Assembly (NCBI RefSeq): GCF_963082655.1
Contig: NC_081553.1
Span: forward strand, 206,818,935-206,882,934
Direction of reading: 5' to 3'
Length of the DNA stretch: 64,000 nt
Source of the DNA: Stomoxys calcitrans
Taxonomy: Eukaryota > Arthropoda > Insecta > Diptera > Muscidae
Under the pieces are notes generated by a model. It worked only from the letters and a program-made list of their open reading frames with translations. It searched no databases and had not been told where the DNA came from. How positions within the stretch are numbered: position 1 is the stretch's first letter; each line of letters starts with the position of its first letter. The translations under genes were made by a program, and so were the position numbers. Below, piece after piece: positions 1 through 10,688 of the stretch.

Positions 1-332
1 CTCTAAAAGCTCAAGAAGTGAAGACCCAAGATCGGTTTATATTGCAGCTATATCAAAACATGGACCGATTTAACCCATTTACAATCCCAACAGACTTACA
101 CTAATAAGAAGTATTTGTGCAAAATTTCAAGTGCCTAGCTTTACTCCTTCGAAATTTAGCTGCACGCTTCAACAGATGGACAGACGGACGGACATGGCTA
201 GATCGACTTAAAATGTCATGACGATCAAGAATATATAAATACTTTATGGGGTCTTAGACGCATATTTCTAGATGTTACAAACGGAATGACGAAATTAGTA
301 TAGGACCCATCCTAGGGCGGAGGGTGTACAAT
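1..332 (-). mobile_element. HINE type 1, 5' part, cut by window edge
   Basis: Read on the minus strand, this starts near 332 with a degraded GGGTGTACAAT/TATACCC-type end. It continues through the conserved block CATAAAGTATTTATATATTC..., the GTCCGTCCGTCTG microsatellite (about 178-197 on the plus strand as GACAGACGGACGGAC), and one 153-bp-type monomer with the TATATTGCAGCTATATC motif at 38-55. The 3' hairpin end lies outside the window. No coding capacity is seen. Assignment rests on near-identity to the complete copies at 16263 and 23897. Confidence 0.75.
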
Positions 333-344
333 TTTTTTCTTTAG

Positions 345-550
345 AGAAAATCTCACTGAAATTTTGTCTGTAATTAAAATTTCCCTAAAATTTTCTCTTC
401 TTAAAAAATTTCACTAAAAATTTTATCTTGAGTGAAATTTTTGCAGAACTTTGGTCTTTGGAGTATTATTTCCTTGAAACTTTTTTTTGTCTTTAGACAA
501 AGTTTTGGTGAAATTTGTCTTTAGAGAACATTTCATTGAACTCGGCAACC
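345..550. repeat. Degenerate AAATTTTGTCTTTAGAG-type minisatellite
   Basis: Imperfect units of about 25-35 bp built around AAATTTTGTC, TTTAGAGAAAA and TTTCACTGAA recur several times. The same unit type appears at 51650-51830 and 55350-55515, so it is a dispersed family and not a local simple repeat. Confidence 0.6.
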
Positions 551-560
551 CTGCTCATAA

Positions 561-1760
561 GTAGTCGCCCTTTTACACTCACATGCTCACTTAACAATGA
601 AGACCATAAGCAGAAAGGAAGGAGGCTTGGCAAGCCATTGTCCTTTTTTTCGGTGAATTAGGAACTACTTGCTGGCCGTTGATTGTTTGTTTGTTTGCCT
701 ATCGGCTTAGCTAGCTATGGCTGGCTGGCTGGATGGCCGGCTAGCTGCCGGGCTGCTGGAAGCTTGTTTGCTGGTGTTCAAACTGGCAGCCAACGTGTGT
801 TACGTTATTGAATCACATAATTATTTACAAATGATTAATGCATCTCTAGTTGGGCCAATTTACAAGAAACAACAACGCAATCCAATTCAATCCAATCTTC
901 TTGGTCGCCGGCTCACCTACACCATAGACATCCATACTCTGGATAGGATAAATGGACTTTAGGCACTCAGGAAAACATTAAGGAACGCTTGGCTCAGCAG
1001 GACATGCAGAATATCCTTTTCGAAAATGTTTGGTCATAAATTCTCTCAGACTCTTCACTTCATAATGGAGTGGTTCGACTTGGACAATGGCTGATGACCA
1101 AAAATGTCCATAAGTGTTAAAATATTTTAGTATTTTACTTTTGTGCTACCGAAAATAATGAAACCATATGATTTATGAACCAGTTCTTCTGTCTTTTGAC
1201 ATAAACATAAACATTTTGACCATTATGTGTTTGGTATGTGACATGAAGGGCAATAGGGTTGTGACAAAAGTGTAGGCTTTAAAAGTAATACTTAATGTTT
1301 CAATTAGTTTAAAAGTATAGAACTGGAGTTACATGTTGACAAAGTCTAACTAAAGCTGTATTGTACTCTGTCCAATATGGAAATAATGACAACAAAGGAC
1401 AATTGAAATACGTATGCATTATGGTTATACAAGCAACCTAGGAAAGGTAAAACACGGCAGTGCCGTTATTAAATCCTTTATGACCAAACACATTCAGTAT
1501 TTTTATACAAATTCCTGACTAAATTCGTTGGACATATCGTCCGTCCAAGCGAGTATATAGAAGCTGTAGCGAAACTTGATAGGATGTTGCATATTTACAG
1601 GGGTATGAAATATAATGCCTCTTGTAACATAGATCAAACAAAATTGCAGCTACTTCAGCCACAAAGGACAATCAATATCTGATAAAATATAAACATATAT
1701 GGACGCTAAATTTGATGGCAAGTACCACATCTATCTGTATCTGTATCTGTAGATCTAAAA
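561..1760. other. Spacer with no recognised gene
   Basis: AT-rich sequence. A GGCTGGCTGGCTGGAT-like simple stretch lies at 719-735 and a (TATCTG)n microsatellite at about 1734-1752. The 81-codon open frame at 717-962 begins inside the simple stretch and resembles no family I know. Nothing else is supported. Confidence 0.5.
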
Positions 1761-2790
1761 AGATGGGTCAGCAGAGGAACACCTCAAAAAAGTATACTGT
1801 CCCCTCTACTTTGGAATATAGCCATTAACAAAATTTTATGGTCCCTGGAAGAAAAAGGTGTAAAAGTGGTCGCGTATGCTGATGACGTGGATATTGAAGT
1901 AAGGGGCAATTTTTCAAGCTCTCTTAGAGATATACTTCAGGAAGCTCTACGTACGACGGTGAAGTGGGCTAACGAAAGAGGCCCGTCTAAGACGCAAGTT
2001 GTTCCTTTCAGCAGGAAATACAAGCTACCCATAGTGGTAATGTGGGTAGCATGGAACATTCTCTCCTCTGGAAGGAGAGAATGTTCCATTTACTGAAAGC
2101 GCAAAATACTTGGATTTTTTGCTGGACAGGAAATTGAACTTTAAACCTAAAAATGTTGGAATTGGCAAGGAAGGCAACTCTATAGTCCTACAAGAAAGCC
2201 ATTGGCAAAAGCTGCAGGTTTAAACCGCGCGTCATGCACTGGATATGTACTGCAGTTGTCAGGCCTATAATGCTATATGGTGTTGTGGTCTGGTGGACAG
2301 CGTTTCAAACGGCCCCCTACTACTCAATACTCAGCCGGATCCAAAAGATGGCTTGTTTGTGTTTGTGCTACCCATAGTGGTAATGTGGGTAGCATGGAAC
2401 ATTCTCTCCTCTGGAAAAAGAGAATGTTCCATTTACTGAAAGCGCAAATTACCTGGGTTTTTTGCTGGACAGGAAATTGAACTTTAAACCTAAAAATGTT
2501 GGAATTGGCGAGGAAGGCAACTCTATAGTCCTGCAAGAAAGCCATTGGCAAAAGTTGGAGGTTTAAACCGCTCGTCGTGCACTGGGTATGTACTGCAGTT
2601 GTCAGGCCTATAATGCTATATGGTGTTGTGGTCTGGTGGACAGCGTTTCAAACGGCCCCCTACTACTCAATACTCAGCCGGATCGAACGGATGGCTTGTT
2701 TGTGTTTGCGCGACCAGGTAGGCTTTGGGACGTACTCTGAAGAACTAGGACTGATCATATTGAGAAGGCTACACGGCCACTGTAGTGTGT
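1761..2790 (+). pseudogene. Reverse transcriptase domain of LINE A, broken
   Basis: The open frame from 1761 reads RWVSRGTPQKSILSPLLWN and reaches VVAYADDVDI, the catalytic YADD of the palm. The usual QGG after the TP is QKS here. After FSRKYKLP the frame runs into a 343-bp duplication, so the thumb (LDRKLNF, then VRPIMLYGVVVWWTAF) is present twice in shifted frames, at about 2100-2330 and 2440-2690. The final part continues with ERMACLCLRDQVGFGTYSEELGL. No functional enzyme can be made. Confidence 0.8.
2025..2710 (+). repeat. 343-bp tandem duplication in LINE A
   Basis: The segment starting CTACCCATAGTGGTAATGTG at 2025 recurs at 2368 and is followed for 343 bp with few changes. Both copies contain the inverted CATTCTCTCCTCTGG / AGGAGAGAATG stem (about 2058-2088 and 2400-2426). 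Because 343 is not a multiple of three, the duplication destroys the RT frame. Confidence 0.9.
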
Positions 2791-2819
2791 AGTAAGCGGA
2801 GATCCTTGCAATTAGATAG

Positions 2820-3265
2820 AGAGTCATAACGACAATAGCATAAAAATCTTCTCAGACAGTCAGGCGGCCATTAAATCTCTGAAGAACGAATTTATATTTA
2901 AAAACTGCCTTCGGCTGTTGCACGTCTCTCAACGAGATGGATGATCAGTTCAATATTCACCGGTCCACAGGGATATTGCTGGGAATTGTAAAGCAGCTGA
3001 GCTTGCGAGACTAGGAACTTCCTTAGACATTCCAGAGGAACTGGAATCTGTGGGTATGCCTCTAAAGACAGCAAAACTAGATTTTGAGAATCAAGCCAGA
3101 AGGGCAACTAATGATAGATAGTCATAAAGGGGGGGGGGGGGGGGGGGGGGGTTGTAAACATTCCAAAATGATGTGGCCCAATCTAGATTTGAAGCGGTCT
3201 ACTGCTTTGCTGTCATTGACTAGAACAGACGTCCCAGTCATTGTGTTCGTCATAACAGGTCACTG
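2820..3265 (+). pseudogene. RNase H and C-terminal segment of LINE A, first copy
   Basis: Translation in pieces gives IFSDSQAAIKSL, holding a conserved RNase H aspartate, and HRDIAGNCKAAELARLG, the region of the last acidic residue. Linker-like ESVGMPLKTAKLDFENQ follows. The frame is interrupted by a 5'-truncated start, single-base shifts and a G homopolymer at 3129-3152. The domain call comes from I-superfamily LINEs, where RNase H follows RT. Confidence 0.7.
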
Positions 3266-3720
3266 ACTAATCGGAATACATGCTGGCAGACTGAAGGTTG
3301 CCAGCAACGACTTTAGCAGAAGCTGTTAGGACATTGAAGAAGAAAGACTTTGGAACACCTTCTGTGTGTGTATCCTGCAGAGTCAGATGGAGTTCCACTT
3401 TATGTTCTCATTTCTTTGAGAACCTGTCAGAAATATCCGAGGGAATTGTACAGCGGAGAGCTTGCGAGACTAGGAACTACCTTACCGATTCCAGAGGAAC
3501 TCAAATCTGTGGGTATACCTCTAACGACATCTAAGCTAGGTTTTCAGGATCAAGTCCGAAGGACAACTAATGATAGATGGTCATAAATGGGGGGTTGTAA
3601 ACATTCCAAAATGAAGTGGCCAAATCTAGACTTGAAGAGGGCTACAGCTTTGCTGTCGCTTCATGTCTAATCATGACAAGTCACTGTTCGATCGGAAGAC
3701 ATGCTTATAGACGGAAGGTT
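3001..3720 (+). repeat. 459-bp tandem duplication in LINE A, second copy partial
   Basis: GCTTGCGAGACTAGGAAC occurs at 3001 and again at 3460. Similarity then continues to about 3720, where a SINE interrupts it, and resumes at 3883 with sequence matching about 3289 onward. The 24-nt G run of copy one (3129-3152) is only six G in copy two (about 3591-3596), so it expanded in one copy. Confidence 0.85.
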
Positions 3721-3882
3721 AGGTTAGGCAAGAGTGGCAGTCCTTTTACAGATTCATTTAGATAATTTTAAGTCCATTGTGATACCACAGTAGCGAGAGA
3801 CCAATGCTTCTGGCGGCAATCGAACCCACGACCCCTGCACTGGTAATTCAAGCACGCTACCAACTCGGCTACCGAGGCGCCC
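3721..3882 (-). mobile_element. tRNA-derived SINE
   Basis: On the minus strand the element begins GGGCGCCTCGG and carries a perfect A-box match, TAGCCGAGTTGG, and a B-box-like GGTTCGATTGC about 35 bp later. This is the internal promoter arrangement of RNA polymerase III. It ends in a body of about 90 bp finishing GCCTAACCT. It is flanked by near-identical 14-bp target duplications, ATAGACGGAAGGTT (3707-3720) and ATAGACAGAAGGTT (3883-3896), inside LINE A. The CCTAACCT end matches the 3' tails of LINEs in the window, suggesting that a LINE of that kind moved it. It is too long and unpaired at its end to be a tRNA gene. Confidence 0.85.
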
Positions 3883-4112
3883 ATAGACAGAAGGTTGCAT
3901 ATAACGACTTTTGAAGAAGCTGTAAGGACGTCGAGGAAGAACAGAATATGGAACATGTGCTGTGTGTGTCTCGTATTGGCAGTCAGAAGGGGATCCACTT
4001 TAGGTTCTCATTTCTTTGAGAACTTGTCCGATTTCGTGGAAGTGAACATTCGCAAGTTGTTGAGCTTTTAAAAGCGAACTGGGTGGTTTAACTCACTTAA
4101 ACCTAACCTAAA
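3883..4112 (+). pseudogene. LINE A C-terminal Cys/His segment and 3' UTR
   Basis: After the SINE, the frame gives TFEEAVRTSRKNRIWNMCCVCLVLAV-like sequence, equivalent to the HLLCVCP segment in the earlier copy (3345-3420), then ENLSDFVEVNIRKLLSF and a terminal TGWF. A short 3' UTR runs to the CCTAACCTAA tail. This is the third appearance of this segment in LINE A, counting the 459-bp duplication. Confidence 0.65.
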
Positions 4113-4191
4113 TATAATGAGAATCGAAAACAGTTGCGATCCGTTCAAAAACACACGAACAGACTGACAGGCAGGCATTTAAACACACGGC

Positions 4192-4654
4192 CTTAGGTTA
4201 GGTTAAGTTGCCTTGAAAAGAGGGTGTGGATATTAATCCGCCCCAAGCCATTATGGACATACACCTAAGCCAGTAATCGGCTTGTTGTGCGCTCTAAATA
4301 ATAAAACATAACCTCGGAAAAGAAAATTTAAGCCAGGAATTTCGTGCTACTTCCCTAAATCCCTAAAAGTTGTCCATACCACGTCCCTCAGTTTATTTAT
4401 ATCTGGTATTGTGTCCCTACCTAAGTGCCAGTGACTTTTAGCCGCGGAAGCAATGACATAAGGAATGCTCCAACATCTCATCATATTCCCCACATGTCCT
4501 ACACATGACAATTGCCGCACCGATTTTTCATAAGTGAGCTCGTAGTCCTATGTGTCCTGTTTTGATACCGAAAACTTTACTGACCTCCTGCTTACTTTCT
4601 TTCAGTAATAGCCTCGTCCTCTCAAGATCCGGATCATTCCATAGGATTTTCGCG
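4192..4654 (-). mobile_element. LINE B: 3' end of a group 1 LINE
   Basis: Minus-strand sequence from 4654 matches the plus-strand 3' part of the LINE at 45598-48086, from GCGAAAATCCTATGG onward. It holds the C-terminal segment (HFL..CPAF-like), the conserved 3' UTR block ACAAGCCGATTACTGGCTTA and a tail that reads TTAGGTTAGGTTAAG on the plus strand. It is severely 5'-truncated and has no open frame. Confidence 0.8.
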
Positions 4655-4790
4655 TAAAAAAATAAAAATTCCTTCATTTTCATTATCTACTGCTGTTCAC
4701 GATTTCTCTATAATTTTCAGTTTTATAACCTTTACCTGCTATATCTTCCCTCTTCTTCCCCACATAACAATCTCTTAATAACTCAAGGTT
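4655..4790. repeat. Dispersed AT-rich repeat, copy 1
   Basis: CTGCTGTTCAC..TTTCT, TTATAACCTTTACCTGCTA and ATAACAATCTC recur in the same order at 7062-7200. No coding signal. The family is not recognised. Confidence 0.5.
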
Positions 4791-4792
4791 TA

Positions 4793-5030
4793 TGGTCAGA
4801 GTTGGATGGTATTGATCTGGACAACGTTTACTTTCTACAAGACGGCGCAAGCAACAAAATTATTGCTCTTTAACTGGTAAAGTTTCCAGTTCATGTTAAC
4901 TCTGTAAGAGATAACCACAGAGATCTTGTGTTTTAACACATTGCGACTTCCTACTTTGGGACCACGTGATAGATAAGGTGTACGCTCTCAGCCCAGAGCC
5001 GATTCAAGACCTCTTCGAACAGGAACCATG
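4793..5030 (+). pseudogene. Tc1/mariner-type transposase fragment
   Basis: Translation from 4793 gives SELDGIDLDNVYFLQDGAS. This matches the block before and around the second catalytic aspartate of Tc1/mariner-like transposases (consensus ...VxFQQDGATCHTA). A stop follows at about 4868. Degraded pieces continue: KFPVHV, then near 4950 a WDHVIDKVYALSPEPIQDL-like stretch that normally follows the third catalytic residue. Only the C-terminal third is present. It is related to, but distinct from, the relic at 19786-20866. Confidence 0.65.
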
Positions 5031-5039
5031 TTAACTAGT

Positions 5040-5455
5040 TATGAGGTGAAAGCCCCCCCGACATATCCCGGTATGAGATCGCATTCTGTTTAGTGGAATG
5101 GGGACTTGAGGCGACTTAGACAGACTACGAGGAGGCTCTATAATAGGACAAACAAAACCAAGCTGCGTGCGCACTGTGATCTGTACAGAGGACCCTAAAC
5201 AAGTACAAGAGATAGGGAGTCTCTAAACAAGTACAAGAGTCAGGTGAATGGGTCTTTTTGGCGAGTATATAGATTGAATGAGTACTCCAGGTTCCGCAGA
5301 TTGCTATCTAAGGATCCGAAAACTCTTCAAGTATTCTAAGAGATGACGGAACCTGGGCGGATCAAGCCCCAGATATGCTTGAGTTATGACATGATAACGG
5401 AGGGGAAGATAGTCTGAGCGGTGAATTCACTTAAGCCCTACAAATCATCTTTGAA
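5040..5455 (+). pseudogene. LINE fragment between endonuclease and RT
   Basis: Frames in this stretch give WNGDLRRLRQTTRRLYNRTNK, YKSQVNGSFWRVYRLNEYSRFRR and RLLSKDPKTLQVF, ending with NSLKPYKSS. This is the usual linker of I/Jockey-type ORF2: an NxELxxLR motif, the L(L/M)xK block, and the NxxKPYKSPGPDGI start of RT. Stops and shifts interrupt it, and it breaks off where the RT core should begin. Confidence 0.65.
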
Positions 5456-5559
5456 GCCAAAGAACCGCACAAATTAGCATGTCCACATATGAAGCTGAAT
5501 GTTTGTATTCAAATTCTGGCAAGAACTTCAAAAAGAAGTAAAAGCGAGAACCTAAAAAA

Positions 5560-6155
5560 AGAAGTAAAAGTTCCCAAGGCCGAATTTTATATACATTCCA
5601 CCATGGATGGCATTTGTCAAGTTATTGACCGATATGGAGCGCACTGTCATGGCTGTTAGTCATAGAAAAATACCACCACCAAAATTTCATTCAATTTGAC
5701 ATTCTGAGCCCCCCAGTGGCTTAGAGTATCAAATTGGGAAATCGGTTGATATGACAGCTATATCAGAATATCAACCGATCTAGACCATAATTGACACAGT
5801 TTTTGGTAGTCATACTTCAACAATATGTGCAACCAATTCAGATAAGAATTTTGCCCTTTAGAAATTCAAGAAGTCTAATCGGGAGATCGGGTTAAAAGAC
5901 AGCTATATTAGGTTATTATGTGATTTGAACCACAGTTGTTGGTAGTGATACCAAAACAACGCGTGCAAAATTTCCAAATCGGATAAGAACTTCGCGCTCT
6001 AGAGGCTAGCCCATGAAGTGACTTCGACAGACAGATGGACGGACGGACGGACATGGCTAGATCGACTTTAAATATCATGACGATCAAGAATATATAGTCT
6101 ATGGAGTCTTAGATGCAAATTTCTAGGTGTAACAAACAGAATGACGAAATTAGGG
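5560..6155 (-). mobile_element. HINE type 1, degenerate
   Basis: The 3' end lies at the left (AGTAAAAGTTCCCAAGGCCGAATTTTATATAC, a decayed hairpin and subterminal repeat). Decayed 153-bp monomers follow (ACAGCTATATCAG near 5751 and ACAGCTATATTAG near 5900), then the GACGGACGGACGGACATGGC microsatellite at 6033-6057 and the 5' block near 6090-6150. Confidence 0.7.
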
Positions 6156-6159
6156 AATA

Positions 6160-6224
6160 AAAATTTTAGTGGTGATTATCACCTCCTACCGCTGCCATGT
6201 AAAAACTTTTCCCCAAAGATATGT
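6160..6224. repeat. Fragment of a dispersed repeat also seen at 39690
   Basis: The stretch GCCATGTAAAAACTTTTCCCC followed by a ..GTCGC.. block matches GCCAAGTTAAAACTTCTCCCC..CATCGC at 39736-39770. Function unknown. Confidence 0.4.
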
Positions 6225-6893
6225 CGCTCTAAAGCACAACGTGCCCAGTCCCTGGGTTCTCAATGTAAACCCCCAGGCCCACTCTGTCCTCTAGCTGTGA
6301 TCCATCCGTGTAACAAGATCTTCCATATACTAGAGTTCCGTCAATACTAGTGTTCTGTCAATCCAATACTGTGCCGATGGCAGCAGTGCCTCGCACTCGA
6401 CTTCAAGGTTCATCTCAGGTATCCGATCGAAAACCTCCTCCCTTCCTTCCAGGCGTAAGTAAGTATTGGTCTAATCACGCTCCTGTAGAGCCAGTGGACT
6501 ATCCTAGGATTCAGGCCCCATTTCGAGCCGACGGTCCGTCTACGTAGTGCCCAACATCTGTGAGCCTTCTCAGTACGCTCCTGAATGCGACACTTCCAAT
6601 TCAGTTTCTTGTCCAAGATCACACCCAAGTATTTGACCTTGTCAGATATCGAAATCGTCTTATTGAGGAAACGTGGTGGTTAAATTGGCCCACCTTCGTC
6701 TTCCTGAACAGGCATATTTCAGTCTTCTCTGGGTTAACATTGAGACCTCTGGGTCTAGCTCAGTCATTTGCCATATGCAAGACCCTTTCGGCCCTTCTGC
6801 TCGTTCGGATCGTCTGCGTAGCATACAGTCAGCATGCGTAGTAGTGCTGACTTTATGGTGGTCAACCATTGGAGGGGCGATAAAATGACGGAC
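6225..6893 (-). mobile_element. LINE C: group 1 LINE, RT-RNase H fragment
   Basis: On the minus strand the RT reads VCYADD directly followed by PNEQKGRKG. About nine residues that follow YADD in related copies are deleted. Next come NMPVQED/KTISISDKVKYLGVILDKKLNW, then EKAHRCWALRRRTVGSKWGLNPRIVHWLYRSVIRPILTY (the thumb). After a deletion come the RNase H start, SCYTDGSQLED, and GLGVYIENPGT near 6240-6320. The 72-codon open frame at 6410-6628 is a genuine RT-thumb piece. Plus-strand open frames here are shadows. Confidence 0.75.
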
Positions 6894-8140
6894 TAAAATA
6901 GCCAGATCATTTCAAAATTTCTAGACATCCATTTATTGCATGCGAACAAGATATGTACACCACTCATCCTAAAGTTTTACTCTAATTTTGCAGTTTATAC
7001 TGTTCCTTAATGTTCATTATGTGCTTTTTATAAAAAATTTTTTAGCTACACCTAAATTCTGCTGTTCACCATTTCTACGCTGCTAACAAAGTCATTCCCC
7101 ATATTGCAGATGTAATTTTCGGTGTTATAACCTTTACCTGCTACACCCTCCCTCAACTTTTCCATATAACAATCTCCTAATAACCCAAGCCTTACAAATT
7201 TCACCCCACAGAAATTAAAATTAACAGCCCACAAAATGAAGAAAAAAAAAAAGAAAATTGTTTTCTCTGTGTTAATTTCAATAACCCTTTTGCAATTTAT
7301 ATTTAATTACTAAAATCATTTTTCTTTTTTTTTTGTGCCTGCTTTTATATTCATTTCAGGATTAGCATAAAAAAAACTTTACAGCATTGCATTAGAAATC
7401 CAGCAATAACAACAAAGTCAAAGAATATAACTTAAATGGAAATAAAAACAGGCAATAACAACAACCAGAATATGCTATTCAAATTTCTTTTTTTTTTTTT
7501 TTCAAAATGTCTGACTTATCTTGGCCATAGCGACTCGGATTGGTATAGGTGAGCAGGGTGGGGGGGGGGGAGAGGAAAAATCCAAACATTCTGACTAAAG
7601 GAAGCGCATAGAAGAAAAATGAAAGAAAAGTTTTATGACAATTTTTCGTTTAAACATTATTTCGATGTACTTTTGTATTTATGAGAGCACTTAATGTTTT
7701 ATTAAATGCCATTTAACAACAAACTATGCACAACTACTCCAACCAAACCTAACGAACATACAGGCACACAAACAAACACACATGCACTGTGAACACTGAT
7801 ATCCGTAGATGATGAGCATTATTAGAAATACAAGTACAATCTGTACAAAAGTTACAGCAAAGCATATACAGAAATGTTAGTGACAAACCTTGAATGTGTA
7901 TGTTGTGATTACTGTGTGCGTGTGTGTGTGAGTGAGTTTGTGGGGAAGTATATCTGTGTAGTTGAGCTTGTGTTGATATCGTTTTTCCTGCATTTAACTT
8001 TTGCCATTAACGCACATATCAAACCCCATTTAACAAAAACAACAAGAATCATCTAAACAGTAATGCGTCTTACGAGGTTGACATGATAAGTTGGGAAAAG
8101 TTAAGGTAAGCTTTAGTATCATAAGGACATTTGAATAAAA
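6894..8140. other. Spacer with no recognised gene
   Basis: AT-rich. A second copy of the 4655-4790 repeat lies at 7062-7200. There are T runs at 7327-7335 and 7488-7502, a run of G at about 7558-7570, and a TGTGTGTG stretch near 7918-7930. The small open frames at 7052-7234 and 7874-8056 look random: hydrophobic, simple-sequence driven, with no motif. Confidence 0.5.
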
Positions 8141-9832
8141 GAAAACAAACAAGTAAAAAGGCATTAAGTTTGGATACCCACCACCTCGGGTATATATGTA
8201 AACCCCATTTCGATAACTTAAACACCCAAGTTCGGCACGAACATTGAGAGGTCTAATATATATGTCACTAGTCAATTTTGTAGAACAAAATATTGGTCTT
8301 TTTGGCAGATATATCCAATTATAAACCGATCTGAACCATATAAAGGTCGGATATCGTGAGACTCAGAAAAACTCACTGTTTCAAATTTCAGCGAAATCGG
8401 GTAATAAATAAAGCTTTTATGGGTTCAGTCCCTTTATCGGCAGATCGGTCTATATGGTAGCTATATCTAAATATAGTCTGATCTGAGCCGTGTTTAGGTA
8501 TGGTGTCGGGAGGCTTAAAATAACCCATTGTTTTAAATTTCAGCGAAATCGGATAAAAAGTAAAGCTATTACGGCCATCAGACCCTTTATAGGGAGATCG
8601 GTCTATATGGTAGCTATATCTAAATAAGAACCGATCTGAACCATACTCAGGTCAGATGTCGGGAGACTTAAAATAATCCACTGCTTCAAATTTCAGCGAA
8701 ATAGGGCAATTAGTAAAGCTTTTATGGGCCACAGACTCTTTATCGGCAGATCGGTCTGTATGGCAGCTATATCTAAATATAGTCCGACCTGAACCATAAT
8801 TGGATCAGATGTCGGTAGTCCTAAAACTACTTACTGTTTTAAATTTCAACGAAGTCGGGTAATAAATAAAGCTTTTATGGTCCTCAGATCCTTTTTTGGG
8901 GGATCGGTCTATATGACAGCTATATCTAAATATAGTCCGACCTGAACCATAATTGGATCAGATGTCGGTAGTCCTAAAACTACTTACTGTTTTAAATTTC
9001 AGCAAAATCGGATAAAAAATAAAGCTTTTATTGGCTTCAGACCCTTTATCGGGAGATCGGCCTACATGGCAGCTATATCAAAATATAGTCCCATCTAAAC
9101 CATACTTAGGTCAGATGTCGGGAGGCTTAAAGTAACCAACTGTATTAAATTTCAGCAAAATCGGGTAATAAATAAAGCGTTTATGGGCTTCGGACCCTTT
9201 ATCGGGAGATAGGTCTATATGGCAACTATATCTAAATATTAACCGATCTGAATCATATTTGGGTCAGATGTCCGGAGACCCAAAACTACTTACTGTTTCA
9301 AATGTCAGTGAAATCGGTTATAAAATAAAGCTTTTATGGACTTGAGACCCTTTATCGGGAGATCGGTCTATATGGCAGCTATATCTAAATATTAACCGAT
9401 CTGAATCATATTTGGGTCAGATATCGGGAGGCTTAAAATAACCCACTGTTGCAAATTTCAGCGAAATCGGGCAATAAATAAAGCTTTTATGGTCTTCAGA
9501 CCCTTTATCGGCAGATCGGTCTATATGGCAGCTATATCTAAATATAGTCCGATCTGAACCACATTAAAGGTCAATTATCGGGTGCCCTTAAACTACTCAC
9601 TGTTTTAAATTTCAGCAAAATCGGATGAAAAATAAAGTTTTTTATGAGCATTAGACCCTTTTTCGGGAAATCGGTCTATATAGCAGTTATATCCAAATAT
9701 GGTCCGATTTGGCCCGTTCAAGAACTTTACCTGCGTGCTTCAAAAGACGTATCTGTGCCAAATTTCAGCTCAATATCTCAATTTTTGAAGGCTCCAGAGT
9801 GATTACAACAGACGGACCGACAGACGGATATT
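8141..9832 (-). mobile_element. HINE type 2 with a strictly periodic 153-bp array
   Basis: The left edge carries the 3' end (ACAAGTAAAAAGGCATTAAG, then GGATACCCACCACCTCGGG). The hairpin has lost its right arm. The core shows the GATCGGTCTATATGG block at 8443, 8596, 8749, 8902, 9055, 9208, 9361 and 9514, exactly 153 bp apart each time, then at 9669. The right edge reaches the CAGACGGACCGACAGACGG microsatellite near 9810-9828, where LINE D begins, so the 5' end is lost. Confidence 0.8.
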
Positions 9833-9989
9833 GTTGCACCCCCCCGTCAGAACCACTTTGTTACCCTCAACAAACCTCAGGAGAGATACCAGAGGTGCGT
9901 TTGCAAGTTCACCCACATCTCAGAGGAAACGGCTTCCCAGAAAGGAGAGCCTTCGTCTCTGTAGACCCGGACAGGAGCACTTGCTGTGG

Positions 9990-10688
9990 CTATACAGGCT
10001 CCTTCTCATCCTCATCGAGGTAACTTCTACAAAAGTCATTGTGCGGTATTCGCGCCGCTATGCGGCCTATGGCACAGTGTATGGTAATGACCCCTGTCAA
10101 GGTACTCATCGACCTCTTATGGAACGCCAGCAACTCCCTCGGCCTCCTCCGGTCGATGACCGGCCATAGCGCCTTCCCAGTCCGGCAACCATCTAGCGAT
10201 TCCCACCTCGCCACCGACGCCGCCTTGGCCATCCCTTCTACTGTGTTCAATAGCTCGAAAAATGGCGCGTATGCAAGACCGTTGACTGGTCCGCCCAGCG
10301 CAGACGAACCCCTCCTGGCGCACTCGTCCGCCCTCTCATTCCCTGGAATCCCTTCAGGCCCAAGAAACCATGTCATCGTCATGTCATGGGCCCGGAGCCT
10401 ATCCAGGAATTCCAAACAATCCGCCACGCATCTCGACCCCACCATCCTCGACCCCAAGGCTTTAAGCACCGCCATACTGTCCACATAAATTCTGAATTTC
10501 GAGGGCGGTAAGCACCTTACCAGAATTTCTCTTGCGGCCACGGCAATGGCACAGACCTCTGCCTGAAACACCGTACACTCGTCCGGCAGTCTCAGAGACA
10601 TACTGATATTGAGGGCATCAGAGTAGACCCCCAAACCAGTCCCTGACTCCATCTTGGAGCCATCGGTGTAGATCGAGGTCTCATCTTA
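9990..10688 (-). pseudogene. RNase H domain of LINE D (220-codon open frame)
   Basis: RNase H degrades the RNA strand after first-strand synthesis. All four catalytic positions can be seen: the Asp of YTDGSKMESG just before the frame's first Met, Glu in FQAEVCAIAVA, Asp in YVDSMAVLKAL and Asp in GNERADECARRG. The usual WVPGH motif reads WFLGPEG. A single in-frame TAA near 10686-10688 separates it from the upstream frame (RADGVLD), so RT thumb and RNase H were one protein. C-terminal HNDFCRSYLDEDE leads into the Cys/His tail. Longest coherent open frame in the window. Confidence 0.85.

Larger units (their letters stand above)
1761..4112 (+). mobile_element. LINE A: 5'-truncated I-superfamily retrotransposon
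   Basis: A non-LTR retrotransposon copied by target-primed reverse transcription. It begins inside the reverse transcriptase at RGTPQ, so endonuclease and early RT are missing. It then carries YADD (about 1878), the RT thumb with GVVVWWTAFQ, an RNase H piece (IFSDSQAAIKSL near 2850, then GNCKAAELARLGT near 2985), a C-terminal HLLCVCP-type cysteine/histidine segment and a final TGWF just before the 3' UTR. It ends with AAACCTAACCTAA at 4099-4112. Two internal tandem duplications (343 and 459 bp), stops, a poly-G run and a SINE insertion break it. RNase H downstream of RT is typical of the I/LOA/Loner side of non-LTR elements. The clade is inferred. Confidence 0.8.

Noticed and set aside
3801..3882. 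tRNA gene on the minus strand
   Set aside because: A- and B-boxes are present, but the acceptor stem does not pair and the unit is 162 bp with target duplications, so it is a SINE.
4099..4112. Telomeric TTAGG repeats
   Set aside because: The repeats are short and sit exactly at LINE 3' ends, so they are retrotransposon tails.
8141..9832. CRISPR-like array because of regular spacing
   Set aside because: Units are contiguous, diverged 153-bp tandem monomers in a eukaryotic mobile element, without short repeats and unique spacers.
10039..10488. 149-codon plus-strand frame
   Set aside because: Antisense shadow of the RNase H domain of LINE D.
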